From Rudaea sp. 3F27F6 (GTDB taxonomy: Bacteria; Pseudomonadota; Gammaproteobacteria; Xanthomonadales; Rhodanobacteraceae), in NCBI RefSeq assembly GCF_005503555.1, contig NZ_SCNG01000001.1, forward strand, positions 744,001 through 808,000: a stretch of 64,000 bases of DNA, written 5' to 3'. The notes under the pieces are model-generated. The model was not told where the DNA came from, ran no database searches, and saw only the letters and a program-made list of their open reading frames with translations. This document shows, piece by piece, positions 54,267-62,857 of the stretch; position 1 is the stretch's first letter; every line of letters begins with the position of its first letter. Both the position numbers and the translations under genes were made by a program.

Positions 54267-55219
54267 CAAACGCAATTCAGACCGAAGAAACTGCGGCACA
54301 GTGGCTGCTGCGACGCGAACAGCCGGAATGGACTGCCCAGAACCAGGCCGAGTTGGACGCCTGGCTCGACGCGGATGCAGAGAACAAGACGGCTTATTGG
54401 CGCCTCGAGTACGGCTGGCGCAAGGTTGACCGCATCGCTGCGCTACGCTCGCCGACCATAGGCTCGCATCGCGGAAGAAGACCGCTCCGGCACGGCTGGC
54501 GACGCTTCGCACTGATCGCGGCTTCAATCGCGGGCGCCGCGGCTTGTCTCGTCGTGTTCACAACGTCGACGGATTTCTGGAAGCACAAAACGTACGAAAC
54601 CGATATCGGTGCTCGTGAAACCGTTTCTCTGAACGACGGCAGCACGATCGAGCTCAACACCGCCACCGTCCTGCGCGCGGCTGTCGATGCCAAGGTGCGC
54701 GATGTTTGGCTTGAGCGCGGCGAGGCGTATTTCGAAGTCGCGCACGACCCCTCGAGGCCGTTCATCGTGCATGCCGGTGACCGTACCATCACCGTTCTCG
54801 GCACCAAGTTCTCGGTCTGGCGCGAGGGCACTCGCGTCAACGTGTCCGTCGTCGAAGGCCGCGTCCGCGTGGACGATGCCCAATCGCGCAACGCGCCGAG
54901 CATCGTCACCAAGGGCGATGTCGTCCTCGCGCAGGGCGCATCGAATCTGATCGCGCACAAATCGGCCGGAGAGGTCGACACGACTCTGAGCTGGCGCCAG
55001 GGCCTGCTGCGTTTCGATCAATCGACCCTGGCCGACGCCGCCGCAGAATTCAACCGCTACAACCGCAAGCGGCTCGTCGTCACCGGGGCGAACGTCGCAC
55101 AGATGCGCATCGGCGGCAGCTTCGAGCCGTCCAACGTCGATGCATTCGCGCGTCTGCTGCGCCAGGCTTACGGCCTCAAAATCGAAGAAAACGGCAACGA
55201 GATAAAAATTTCCGAGTGA
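54263..55219 (+). CDS. FecR-family anti-sigma/sigma regulator
   Basis: The protein has 318 residues. The N-terminal cytoplasmic domain has ETAAQWLLRREQPEWTAQN and LDAWLDADAENKTAYWRLEY. One membrane span is at about 80-100 (FALIAASIAGAAACLVVFTT). The FecR domain follows (ETVSLNDGSTIELNTATVL, GEAYFEVAHDPSRPF), and the C-terminal part (about 265-318) resembles STN. It relays receptor state to the sigma factor encoded just upstream, with which it shares four bases. Confidence 0.92.
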   Translation: MTNAIQTEETAAQWLLRREQPEWTAQNQAELDAWLDADAENKTAYWRLEYGWRKVDRIAALRSPTIGSHRGRRPLRHGWRRFALIAASIAGAAACLVVFTTSTDFWKHKTYETDIGARETVSLNDGSTIELNTATVLRAAVDAKVRDVWLERGEAYFEVAHDPSRPFIVHAGDRTITVLGTKFSVWREGTRVNVSVVEGRVRVDDAQSRNAPSIVTKGDVVLAQGASNLIAHKSAGEVDTTLSWRQGLLRFDQSTLADAAAEFNRYNRKRLVVTGANVAQMRIGGSFEPSNVDAFARLLRQAYGLKIEENGNEIKISE

Positions 55220-55296
55220 GCGTGTTACGGCTTTTCATCGTTTTGCTGTCTTGACTTCACACGGCCGTCACGAGCCGAGGACAAGGGGAGGCAAAA

Positions 55297-57783
55297 ATGA
55301 TGCGGACGACATGGGGCAAGACGCTGGCGCTGTACGGTTTCGGCATGCTGATGCTTGGCGGGACCGCCGCGGCCCAGGTGACCAGCGGGGCGGCTGCGGC
55401 CCAGGTGCGCAGTTTCGATATCGCGAAAGGGGACTTGAAGCGCGCGCTCGACGACTACTCCCGGCAGGCCGGAGTGCAGGTCATCTACCGCATCGAAGAC
55501 GTGCGCGGGGCGACCACTGCCGGAGCGAACGGCGCACTCGACGCGACGGCCGCGTTGAATGCCATCCTCGCCAAGACCGGCCTGAGCTTCAGCCGCGACA
55601 GCAGCGGGGCCATCGCCATTGTCAAGAATCCGCCTTCGGGGGCCGGTCCGGGCGGAAAGAGCACTCCATCATCGCCGGATCACGGCGGCGACGTCGGACA
55701 AACGCTCAACACGATCAATGTGACCGCAAAGGCGGAAGGTCTTGCGGCGATGCGCGTGCCGACCGAACTGCGTGAAATCCCCCAGTCCGTGTCGGTGATC
55801 TCGCAGGAACTCCTGCAACAGCAGAATGCGACCGATCTGACCAAGGCATTCGCCTGGGCCACAGGTGTTACAGCGTGGGAAACCGAAGCTGGCACAGGCT
55901 TCTCTGTGCGTGGCTTCGAAGTCAGCTCGCTGCATATCGACGGAGGTGCGTCGCTTTCGCAAAGGAGCGGCCTTCTATCTTCTTACCGCGAACTTTCCGA
56001 ATTCGACCACATCGAGGTGCTGCGCGGTGCCGACGCGCTGTTCGGCGGCATCGGCGAACCCAGCGCTACGGTCAACCTGGTGCGCAAGCAACCGCTGGCG
56101 CAAACCGCAGCGAGTCTGACGGCGTCTGTGGGATCGTGGGAAAACTACCACGTCGCGGCCGATGCATCCGGCCCGCTCGGCTTCGACGGCGCACTGCGCG
56201 GCCGCGTCGTCGGCGTGGTCGACGATCAGAACTATTTCTACGACACGGCTTATCGGCGACTCATGAAGTTGTACGCGGTAGCCGACTACGATCTCGGGCA
56301 AAGCACGAAACTGACCCTCGGCGGATCGATCGAGCAATCCGATTATATTCCGGGCGGCAGCGGCTTGCCGCGCTACGCCAACGGCGCTGACGCAAAACTG
56401 CCGCGGTCCACTGCCTTAATATTTCCCTGGATGCAAAACACTTCCACCAAACCGGAAGTGTTCGCGCAACTGGAGCACCGTTTCAACGAGGACTGGAAAC
56501 TCAACGCTAATCTAACGCAGATCAAGCAGAGCCAGGACGGCATCACTGCTTCGGTTAGGTCGGCGATCAATCCAGTGACGAACCTCATGAGCGGAACTCC
56601 CACGGTAAACCGCAATCATGCGTCCAGTACGCAACAGACGATCGAAGTCACCTTGACCGGCTCTTTCGAATGGCGGGACAGAAAGCAGGACTTCGCGGTT
56701 GGCCTGGATCACTCCGGCTCGAACAATTTGGGCCGGAGCCGGGGGCTCAATGTGACCGGCCCAGCGCTGAATCCATTCGCGTTCGATCCTAACGCCTACC
56801 CGGTTCCGACACCGAGTGCATTCGCGGTCAATGTAGATTCCGAGTCGGAAGGGGAGCGCTACGGCGCCTACACATCACTGCGCTTGCGCCCCTGGGATGG
56901 CCTTGCATTGATCGTCGGCGGTCGCGAAAACTACATCCGCTCCGAGTCAGGTTTTTCCCTGAGCGTAGGACCCATTCCTCTCTCGGCGAACAGCAGTAAA
57001 TATACCGACACCGGCGTTATCACTCCGTACGCGGGATTTACCTACGACTTGAACCGGGAGTATTCGATCTATGCGAGTTATGCCGACGTCTTCAGTTCGA
57101 ACATCGGATCTATTCGAGCTGACGGCTCAATCATCTCTCCGATGACCGGCTCCAATCTCGAAGCGGGAATCAAGGCCGCCTGGAACGAGGGGCGCTTGAA
57201 CGGTTCGTTGGCGCTATTCAAAATCAAACAGGACAACTACATCACCCTGGACTTCGACCACACGAGCACGAATGCGCTTTGCTGCTATCTCACCGGGGTT
57301 AGAAGAAGCAAAGGCGTAGAAACCGAATTTAGCGGTCTGCTGACGAAAGGCTGGCTGCTCAGCGCCGGCTATACCTTCGATCTCAATCGAAACGAAGCCG
57401 GCATTGCGTTGTCCACGATAACGCCCAAACATTTGATCAAGCTCTGGACGAATTACCAGTTGCACGGCGACTGGGCGAACTGGAGCATCGGCGGGGGATT
57501 CACCGCGCAAAGCTCCAACTATCTCAGTGGCTTCGCCTGCAGTCCGTATGACCCCGTGAGTGGACAATGCGTCGGGTCAAGGCAACCGTACCGCAGCGTT
57601 CAGGGGTTTTACACCGTAGCCACGCTGCGCGCCGAGTATCGCATCAACCCACACTGGAGCGCGTCGCTCAATATCGAGAACCTGTTCGACCGCATCTACT
57701 ATCAATCGATTGCAAGCCCGGTCGGAGGTAGCTGGTACGGCTCCCCGCGTAACGTGATGCTGAAAATCAACGGCTCGTTGTGA
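55297..57783 (+). CDS. TonB-dependent siderophore-class receptor with STN domain
   Basis: The protein has 828 residues. A signal peptide ends near AAAQVTS (about 27). The STN domain (about 38-108) has RSFDIAKGDLKRALDDYSRQ and QVIYRIEDV. The TonB box region is INVTAKAEG. The plug has REIPQSVSVISQELLQQQ and FSVRGFEVSSLHIDG, the pattern of FhuE/FpvA-type siderophore receptors. The barrel ends VMLKINGSL. STN plus adjacent sigma and FecR genes indicate surface signalling. The siderophore class is from family resemblance; the ligand is not proven, and the ABC partners downstream allow a peptide or corrinoid. Confidence 0.92.
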   Translation: MMRTTWGKTLALYGFGMLMLGGTAAAQVTSGAAAAQVRSFDIAKGDLKRALDDYSRQAGVQVIYRIEDVRGATTAGANGALDATAALNAILAKTGLSFSRDSSGAIAIVKNPPSGAGPGGKSTPSSPDHGGDVGQTLNTINVTAKAEGLAAMRVPTELREIPQSVSVISQELLQQQNATDLTKAFAWATGVTAWETEAGTGFSVRGFEVSSLHIDGGASLSQRSGLLSSYRELSEFDHIEVLRGADALFGGIGEPSATVNLVRKQPLAQTAASLTASVGSWENYHVAADASGPLGFDGALRGRVVGVVDDQNYFYDTAYRRLMKLYAVADYDLGQSTKLTLGGSIEQSDYIPGGSGLPRYANGADAKLPRSTALIFPWMQNTSTKPEVFAQLEHRFNEDWKLNANLTQIKQSQDGITASVRSAINPVTNLMSGTPTVNRNHASSTQQTIEVTLTGSFEWRDRKQDFAVGLDHSGSNNLGRSRGLNVTGPALNPFAFDPNAYPVPTPSAFAVNVDSESEGERYGAYTSLRLRPWDGLALIVGGRENYIRSESGFSLSVGPIPLSANSSKYTDTGVITPYAGFTYDLNREYSIYASYADVFSSNIGSIRADGSIISPMTGSNLEAGIKAAWNEGRLNGSLALFKIKQDNYITLDFDHTSTNALCCYLTGVRRSKGVETEFSGLLTKGWLLSAGYTFDLNRNEAGIALSTITPKHLIKLWTNYQLHGDWANWSIGGGFTAQSSNYLSGFACSPYDPVSGQCVGSRQPYRSVQGFYTVATLRAEYRINPHWSASLNIENLFDRIYYQSIASPVGGSWYGSPRNVMLKINGSL

Positions 57784-57803
57784 GCGGCGCAATAGGGCAG
57801 TTT

Positions 57804-57831
57804 CGCTGCGCGCCGCCACAAGCGCGCAGCG
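57804..57831 (+). terminator. Hairpin after the TonB receptor gene
   Basis: CGCTGCGCG, a ten-base loop, CGCGCAGCG: a perfect nine-base stem 21 bases past the receptor stop. There is no T-run, so it may be an attenuator that lowers expression of the ABC genes relative to the receptor. Confidence 0.45.
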
Positions 57832-57836
57832 TCCGT

Positions 57837-57995
57837 ATGGGAAATGCGCTTTGGTCAAGATCGAGAGGATTCGGCAGCTTGAGCTGTTCCGCCGCATCCC
57901 AGAGTTGCTTGCCTCTCGCATCGCATGTGCGAACGCACGTGAGCATCCCACGCTTCCTCGATGAATCCCGCTCGCCCCCGTCGATCCAGACATGA
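57837..57995 (+). CDS. Possible 52-residue small protein upstream of the ABC pair
   Basis: An ATG at 57837 opens a 52-residue frame that ends in a TGA overlapping the ABC gene start by four bases (ATGA). That overlap is the same as at other junctions in this locus. No clear ribosome site precedes it, and the protein has no known domain. An opposite-strand frame covers the same bases. It could also be noise in GC-rich sequence. Confidence 0.2.
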   Translation: MGNALWSRSRGFGSLSCSAASQSCLPLASHVRTHVSIPRFLDESRSPPSIQT

Positions 57996-59692
57996 GCCGC
58001 AGACGCGTTGTTTTCAAGCTCGTCAGCACGCTGGTGCACTCGCCGTATCGCTGGCGCATGCTGGCAACCTTACTGCTCTCGCTCCTGATCCTCGGCATCG
58101 AACTGTGGATTGGGATACAGCTTGCATCGTTTCTCGGCCGCATCGTCGATACGCTGACGCAGCGCGATGCCGCAGGTTTTCGCACCGCGTTGCTGGGACT
58201 GTCGGGCAGTATCGCCTCCTTCTTCGTCTGCATCAGCGCCTATGTCTATTTCAGCTCGCACCTGCAGATGCAGGCGCGTACCGCGCTGACCTATCCGTGG
58301 CTGCGCGACTGGCTCGACGGCGAGGCGGTCTACCGCCTCGAGCGCGAACAGCAAATCGACAATCCCGACCAGCGCATAGCCGAGGACCTCAAACTGTTCG
58401 TGACGCACTCCCTCGGCCTGTTGATGGGCGCAGCCAATGCATTCGGCGGTGTCTTCGCCTATTCGACACAACTGTGGTCGCAGGGCGGCGAACTGGGCTT
58501 CGAGTTCGCCGGCCGTATTTGGACGATTTCGGGCTATCTGTTCTGGATCGCGCTGATCTACTCGATCGTCGATTTCGTCCTGACGCGACGCATCGCCCAG
58601 CCGCAGATCGGCCTCAATATGCAGCAGCAACACTTCGAGGCCGACTTCCGCTTCGGCATGGCGCAGGTGCGCGAGCATGCCGAGCAGGTCGCGCTGTATC
58701 GCGGTGCCGGCACTGAATTCCGCCGTCTCACTGCCTGTTTCGAAAAGGTACGTCAGAACTGGTGGCGGCTGATTGCGTACCAGCTCGGCCTGAATGTCTA
58801 TAGATCGGCAATCAGCAATGTTTCCACGTTCCTGATCTTTCTCCTGCTCGGCCCACGCGTGCTGGCCGGCGTGCTCACGGTCGGCGCGATGACCACTTTG
58901 CAGAGCTTGTACGGGCAGACACTCAGCAAATTGAACTGGTTCGCCGTGTCGTGGACGGACATCGTCGCATGGTTGGCCGTAGTCAACCGTCTTGCCGAGT
59001 TCGATCGCGCCGTCAATGCGACACCACGCGGCGGCATCGAAGTCGATCCGCCGCGCGGTCCGGTACTCATGCTGCGCGGACTGTCCTTGACTTTGCCGAA
59101 CGGGACTGCGCTGTCGACGATCGGAGACATCACGATCGAGACAGGACAGCGCTGGCTCGTACGCGGTCCGTCGGGCGTCGGCAAAAGTACCTTGCTGCGC
59201 GCGATCGCCGGCCTGTGGCCGCACGGCCGCGGCCGAATCCAGCCGCCACAAGCCCGCGTGCTGTTCCTGCCGCAGAAGAGTTATCTGCCATGGGATACGC
59301 TGAAAGTCGCCCTTGCCTACCCGCACTCCGCCGAATCGCTCGACGACGACGCCTGTCGGCTCGCGCTGGAAGACTGCCGTCTGCCGCGTCTGGTCTCACG
59401 ACTGCATGAAAGCGATCGCTGGAGCATGCGCCTGTCGCTTGGCGAGCAGCAGCGCATGGCGTTCGCGCGCGCATTGCTGCACAAACCTGACTTCCTGTTT
59501 CTCGACGAAGCCACGAGCGCACTCGATCTCGACACCGAACGGCATCTGTACCAGTTGTTATGCGAACGGCTGCCGCAGACGGTGCTCGTCAGCGTCGCCC
59601 ATCGCACCACACTGGATCCATTCCATACGCACGCGCTTGAGCTCGGGTCGGACCACCCTGCACGCACGCAGCCGGTGGAGGCGGCCTTATGA
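57992..59692 (+). CDS. SbmA/YddA-like ABC transporter (fused permease and ATPase), copy 1
   Basis: The protein has 566 residues. The N-terminal half has about six membrane spans and the ABC_membrane_2 signature NPDQRIAEDLKLF. The C-terminal ATPase has Walker A GPSGVGKST (about 392-400), signature LSLGEQQR, and Walker B FLFLDEATSAL. Relatives include SbmA/BacA, mycobacterial Rv1819c and human ABCD4, which move peptides, cobalamin or acyl-CoA. The direction of transport is not evident. It overlaps copy 2 by four bases. Confidence 0.93.
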   Translation: MSRRRVVFKLVSTLVHSPYRWRMLATLLLSLLILGIELWIGIQLASFLGRIVDTLTQRDAAGFRTALLGLSGSIASFFVCISAYVYFSSHLQMQARTALTYPWLRDWLDGEAVYRLEREQQIDNPDQRIAEDLKLFVTHSLGLLMGAANAFGGVFAYSTQLWSQGGELGFEFAGRIWTISGYLFWIALIYSIVDFVLTRRIAQPQIGLNMQQQHFEADFRFGMAQVREHAEQVALYRGAGTEFRRLTACFEKVRQNWWRLIAYQLGLNVYRSAISNVSTFLIFLLLGPRVLAGVLTVGAMTTLQSLYGQTLSKLNWFAVSWTDIVAWLAVVNRLAEFDRAVNATPRGGIEVDPPRGPVLMLRGLSLTLPNGTALSTIGDITIETGQRWLVRGPSGVGKSTLLRAIAGLWPHGRGRIQPPQARVLFLPQKSYLPWDTLKVALAYPHSAESLDDDACRLALEDCRLPRLVSRLHESDRWSMRLSLGEQQRMAFARALLHKPDFLFLDEATSALDLDTERHLYQLLCERLPQTVLVSVAHRTTLDPFHTHALELGSDHPARTQPVEAAL

Positions 59693-61395
59693 GCAGCAGC
59701 ACCTGCCTACTCCGTTTCGCAACGAAGCTGCTTGCGACCCTGCTGCGCTCTTCGTATCGCCCCCGCATCCTCGCGATGCTGATCGCGGTCGGAATTCTCG
59801 CCGCAGCAAACACTTGGTTCATGCTGCAGATGGCCACGTACACCGGGCGCATCGTCGACGCACTGACCGCACGGGATGTCGACGGCTTCTATGCGTCGCT
59901 GTCGAACCTGTTCGTCGCTTCGGCCACCTTAGCCGCAAGTGCCGCCAGCTTTTCTTACTTGTCGAGCCGGGTGCTCATGGAAGCACGCACGGCGCTGACG
60001 CACCCATGGCTGAGGCTATGGCTGCACGATGAAGCACTTTACTGCATCGAGCGAGAACAGCGGCTCGACAATCCCGACCAGCGCATCGCCGAAGACCTGA
60101 AGCTCTTCCTCGAACTGTCGGTCAAGCTCGGCATCGGTGGCTACTCCGCCTTCGTCGGCCTGATCACTTTCTCGGCGACGCTGTGGCAACAAGGCGGAGC
60201 GCTGGATTTTTCCATCGCGGGTATCGCCATACATATTCCCGGCTATCTGTTCTGGTTTGCTCTGCTGTTTGCCGCCGGCAATACCTGGCTGACACAGCGG
60301 ATCGCGCGGCCGCTGATCGGTCTGAACATGCAGCACCAACGCATGGAAGCGGATTTCCGCTTCGGCATGATCGCGGTGCGCGAACACGCCGAACAGATCG
60401 CGTTCTATCGCGGCACCGACGTCGAATACACGCGCCTCACTAGACGCTTCGAGCAAGTGCGACAGAACTGGTGGCGGCTGATCTTCTATGAGATGCGCCT
60501 AACTAGCTTCGCCTTAACCGTCAGTAGTTTCTCCACGTATATGCCGTATGTCTTGCTGGCGCCGAAGGTGTTGACCGGAACGATGACGATCGGCGCGATG
60601 ACGGCCCTGCACACCGTATTCAGCCACGTTAAGAACGATCTGAACTGGATGGCGGGCGCGTGGGGCGACATCGTGCAGTGGCTGGCGAGTGTTCGTCGCC
60701 TGCAAGAACTGGAGATTGCGGCCGAGAGTCCGCCGAGGGCGGACGGTATCCATATCCGGCAGACCGGCGCGCCCGCACTCTCAACGCACGAATTGGAGTT
60801 GACTCTGCCGGACGGCAGCCCGCTCACCGCGATCGGCAACCTGCGCATCGATATGGGGCAACGCTGGCTGGTGCGCGGACCTTCAGGGGTCGGCAAGAGC
60901 ACGCTGTTGCGCGCGATCGCCGGCCTATGGCCCTTCGGCAGCGGAACCATCGAAAAGCCCCGAGAAGGTCTGCTCTTTTTGCCGCAGAAGAGTTACCTGC
61001 CGTGGGCCGCTCTCAGGGCTACGCTTGCCTATCCCATGCCTGCCGAGAGCTTCAGCGACGACGTGTATCGACAGGTCCTATGCGATTGCCGCCTGCCGCA
61101 CCTCGCCAGCCGTCTCGACGAGGTCGCACGCTGGAATCTGCAGCTCTCACCCGGCGAGCAGCAGCGCGTCGCTTTCGCTCGTGCGCTGCTGATCCGCCCG
61201 CACTTCCTGTTCCTCGACGAATCGACGAGTGCGCTGGACCCGGACACCGAGCGGCATCTCTACACGCTGCTGCACGCGCGCCTCACCGACACGGCGATCG
61301 TCAGCGTAGCGCATCGCCCTGCGCTAGCGGAATTCCATCCATATCGCCTCGACTTGGCTAGGGCTACCGCGCAGGCGCCCGCGCCGGCTGGCTGA
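59689..61395 (+). CDS. SbmA/YddA-like ABC transporter, copy 2
   Basis: The protein has 568 residues and is a clear paralogue of the previous one: both have LDNPDQRIAEDLKLF-type signatures, RWLVRGPSGVGKSTLLRAIAG and a LPQKSYLPW switch. Here the signature is LSPGEQQR and Walker B is FLFLDESTSAL. The pair probably forms a heterodimer, since each is a half transporter. The ATG at 59689 overlaps copy 1. The LuxR gene follows after five bases. Confidence 0.93.
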   Translation: MSSSTCLLRFATKLLATLLRSSYRPRILAMLIAVGILAAANTWFMLQMATYTGRIVDALTARDVDGFYASLSNLFVASATLAASAASFSYLSSRVLMEARTALTHPWLRLWLHDEALYCIEREQRLDNPDQRIAEDLKLFLELSVKLGIGGYSAFVGLITFSATLWQQGGALDFSIAGIAIHIPGYLFWFALLFAAGNTWLTQRIARPLIGLNMQHQRMEADFRFGMIAVREHAEQIAFYRGTDVEYTRLTRRFEQVRQNWWRLIFYEMRLTSFALTVSSFSTYMPYVLLAPKVLTGTMTIGAMTALHTVFSHVKNDLNWMAGAWGDIVQWLASVRRLQELEIAAESPPRADGIHIRQTGAPALSTHELELTLPDGSPLTAIGNLRIDMGQRWLVRGPSGVGKSTLLRAIAGLWPFGSGTIEKPREGLLFLPQKSYLPWAALRATLAYPMPAESFSDDVYRQVLCDCRLPHLASRLDEVARWNLQLSPGEQQRVAFARALLIRPHFLFLDESTSALDPDTERHLYTLLHARLTDTAIVSVAHRPALAEFHPYRLDLARATAQAPAPAG

Positions 61396-61400
61396 TTGCG

Positions 61401-62627
61401 ATGACGCAGCAGAGTCCGAAATCGATGTCCGCATTGCATCCCGGCGAAGACGATGCAATGCAAGAGCGGCGCGATTTTGCGACTCCAGCGATCGGCGGCG
61501 GCTGGCCGCTGTCGCCATGGATGCCGCAATTGGCCGAACTGGCCGCCGCACACAACCTTGCCGACTACTGGAAGCGGCTCAGCGTTCTCCTCGGCAGGCT
61601 GATGCCATACCGTACCGCCATTGCGTGGAACGATTGGTCGACCGACGTCTTCGGCGAAACCCCAAGTCCGTTCGTCGCGGAAGCGGAACCTTCGATGCGC
61701 GACGCTTGGCGAAACTATCTGCTCGCGGCGGCGACATTGCATTTTTCCGGCGAGCGGCCGCCAGGCGAACCGTTCGCATTGAAGCTGATGCAGTCGGGCG
61801 CCGCCGAACAGGCCTATCGACAACTGTTCCGTCCTTCGGGTTGGGAGCACGCGCTGGTGATCCCGTTCCGTCGCGGCGGCATCGTGCGCGCGGGCATAAC
61901 CTTGTTTCGCAATGCCGCGCAGGGGCCGTTCGATTCAAACGCGAGCGCGCGCCTGCGCGAGATGTACCCGCTGCTCGAAGCGCTGGCACGGCGCGTACTC
62001 GAACACGAGCAGCATCGCGCCGTGCAATCGAGCGTGCTGAATGTACTTGGCAATCTTCCCGTCGGGCTTTTGCTGCTCGACTGGGAACTCAAGCCGATCT
62101 TCGGCAACTCGGAAGGATATCGGCAGACGCAACGCTGGAACCGGCTCTCGGCGGCGACGACGGGCATCGAGAGCAAGTACGACTTCCATTTGCCCGATGC
62201 ACTGCTCGCGGCCTGTGATAGCTTGCGCCAGCAGTGGGCGACGGAGGTTTTCAGCCTGCATGCTTACGAAGACGACCCGCGACGGGAAGTGGCGCACCCG
62301 CAGCAACCGGGTCTCAAGGCTGCGATCGAAATTCCGCCGTCGTACCGCGGCGGGACCGGCCTGCCCTCGTTCCTGATCCGCTATGCGGGGATGGCTGCGC
62401 GAAGCGCCGAGCCGCATGAACCCACGTCCGCACAGCTCGCCGTGCTCGCCCAGCTCACGCCGGGCGAACGCAACGTCGCCCTGCTCGTCATGCAGGGCAA
62501 GAGCAATCGCGAAATCGCGGCGCAACTGCATCGCGAAGTCAGCACGGTCAAGGATCACCTCAGCAACATCTATAGCAAGCTCGGCATCCAAAATCGTACG
62601 CAGCTTGCAGGACTGTTCGCGCCCTAG
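61401..62627 (+). CDS. LuxR-type transcriptional regulator
   Basis: The protein has 408 residues. The C-terminal helix-turn-helix (about 350-405) has LTPGERNVALLVMQGKSNREIA and TVKDHLSNIYSKLGI. The N-terminal 340 residues have no clear known domain; they could be a PAS- or GAF-like sensor. It follows the ABC genes by five bases, so it is in the same operon, and it probably regulates the locus or its downstream part. Confidence 0.88.
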   Translation: MTQQSPKSMSALHPGEDDAMQERRDFATPAIGGGWPLSPWMPQLAELAAAHNLADYWKRLSVLLGRLMPYRTAIAWNDWSTDVFGETPSPFVAEAEPSMRDAWRNYLLAAATLHFSGERPPGEPFALKLMQSGAAEQAYRQLFRPSGWEHALVIPFRRGGIVRAGITLFRNAAQGPFDSNASARLREMYPLLEALARRVLEHEQHRAVQSSVLNVLGNLPVGLLLLDWELKPIFGNSEGYRQTQRWNRLSAATTGIESKYDFHLPDALLAACDSLRQQWATEVFSLHAYEDDPRREVAHPQQPGLKAAIEIPPSYRGGTGLPSFLIRYAGMAARSAEPHEPTSAQLAVLAQLTPGERNVALLVMQGKSNREIAAQLHREVSTVKDHLSNIYSKLGIQNRTQLAGLFAP

Positions 62628-62710
62628 CGACCAAACCTCTGCATTTGAGGGCTTGCGCTTCGACAAGACCCGTCCGATGGCGGGTGTGTACCTGGAAAGG
62701 GTCACCTAGC

Positions 62711-62857
62711 ATGTGCACCCATCTCCAAGACCGCGAGCACTTGGACGATTCGCGAACCGTCAATCGCGAAGTCGCCAGACACGATGCTTGCTCGCCTCGC
62801 ATCACGAACGGGAAATCAAAGAGAACTAATGAACTCAAAAATCGGAACTTCGCTTAA
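62711..62857 (+). CDS. Possible 48-residue small peptide upstream of the AAA gene
   Basis: An ATG at 62711 follows AAAGG at a spacing of about ten bases and opens a 48-residue frame. The N-terminal part is acidic (DREHLDD), and the C-terminal part is basic and Asn-rich with one internal Cys. It overlaps the start of the AAA gene by 29 bases. A small leader-plus-core peptide beside ABC and regulatory genes would suit a RiPP-type precursor, but no motif supports it. It may be random. Confidence 0.25.
   Translation: MCTHLQDREHLDDSRTVNREVARHDACSPRITNGKSKRTNELKNRNFA

Noticed and set aside
57767-58039. 90-codon minus-strand frame overlapping the receptor-ABC gap
   Set aside because: It overlaps the ends of two real genes on the other strand and lacks a ribosome site. 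It is kept only as a note in the gap finding.
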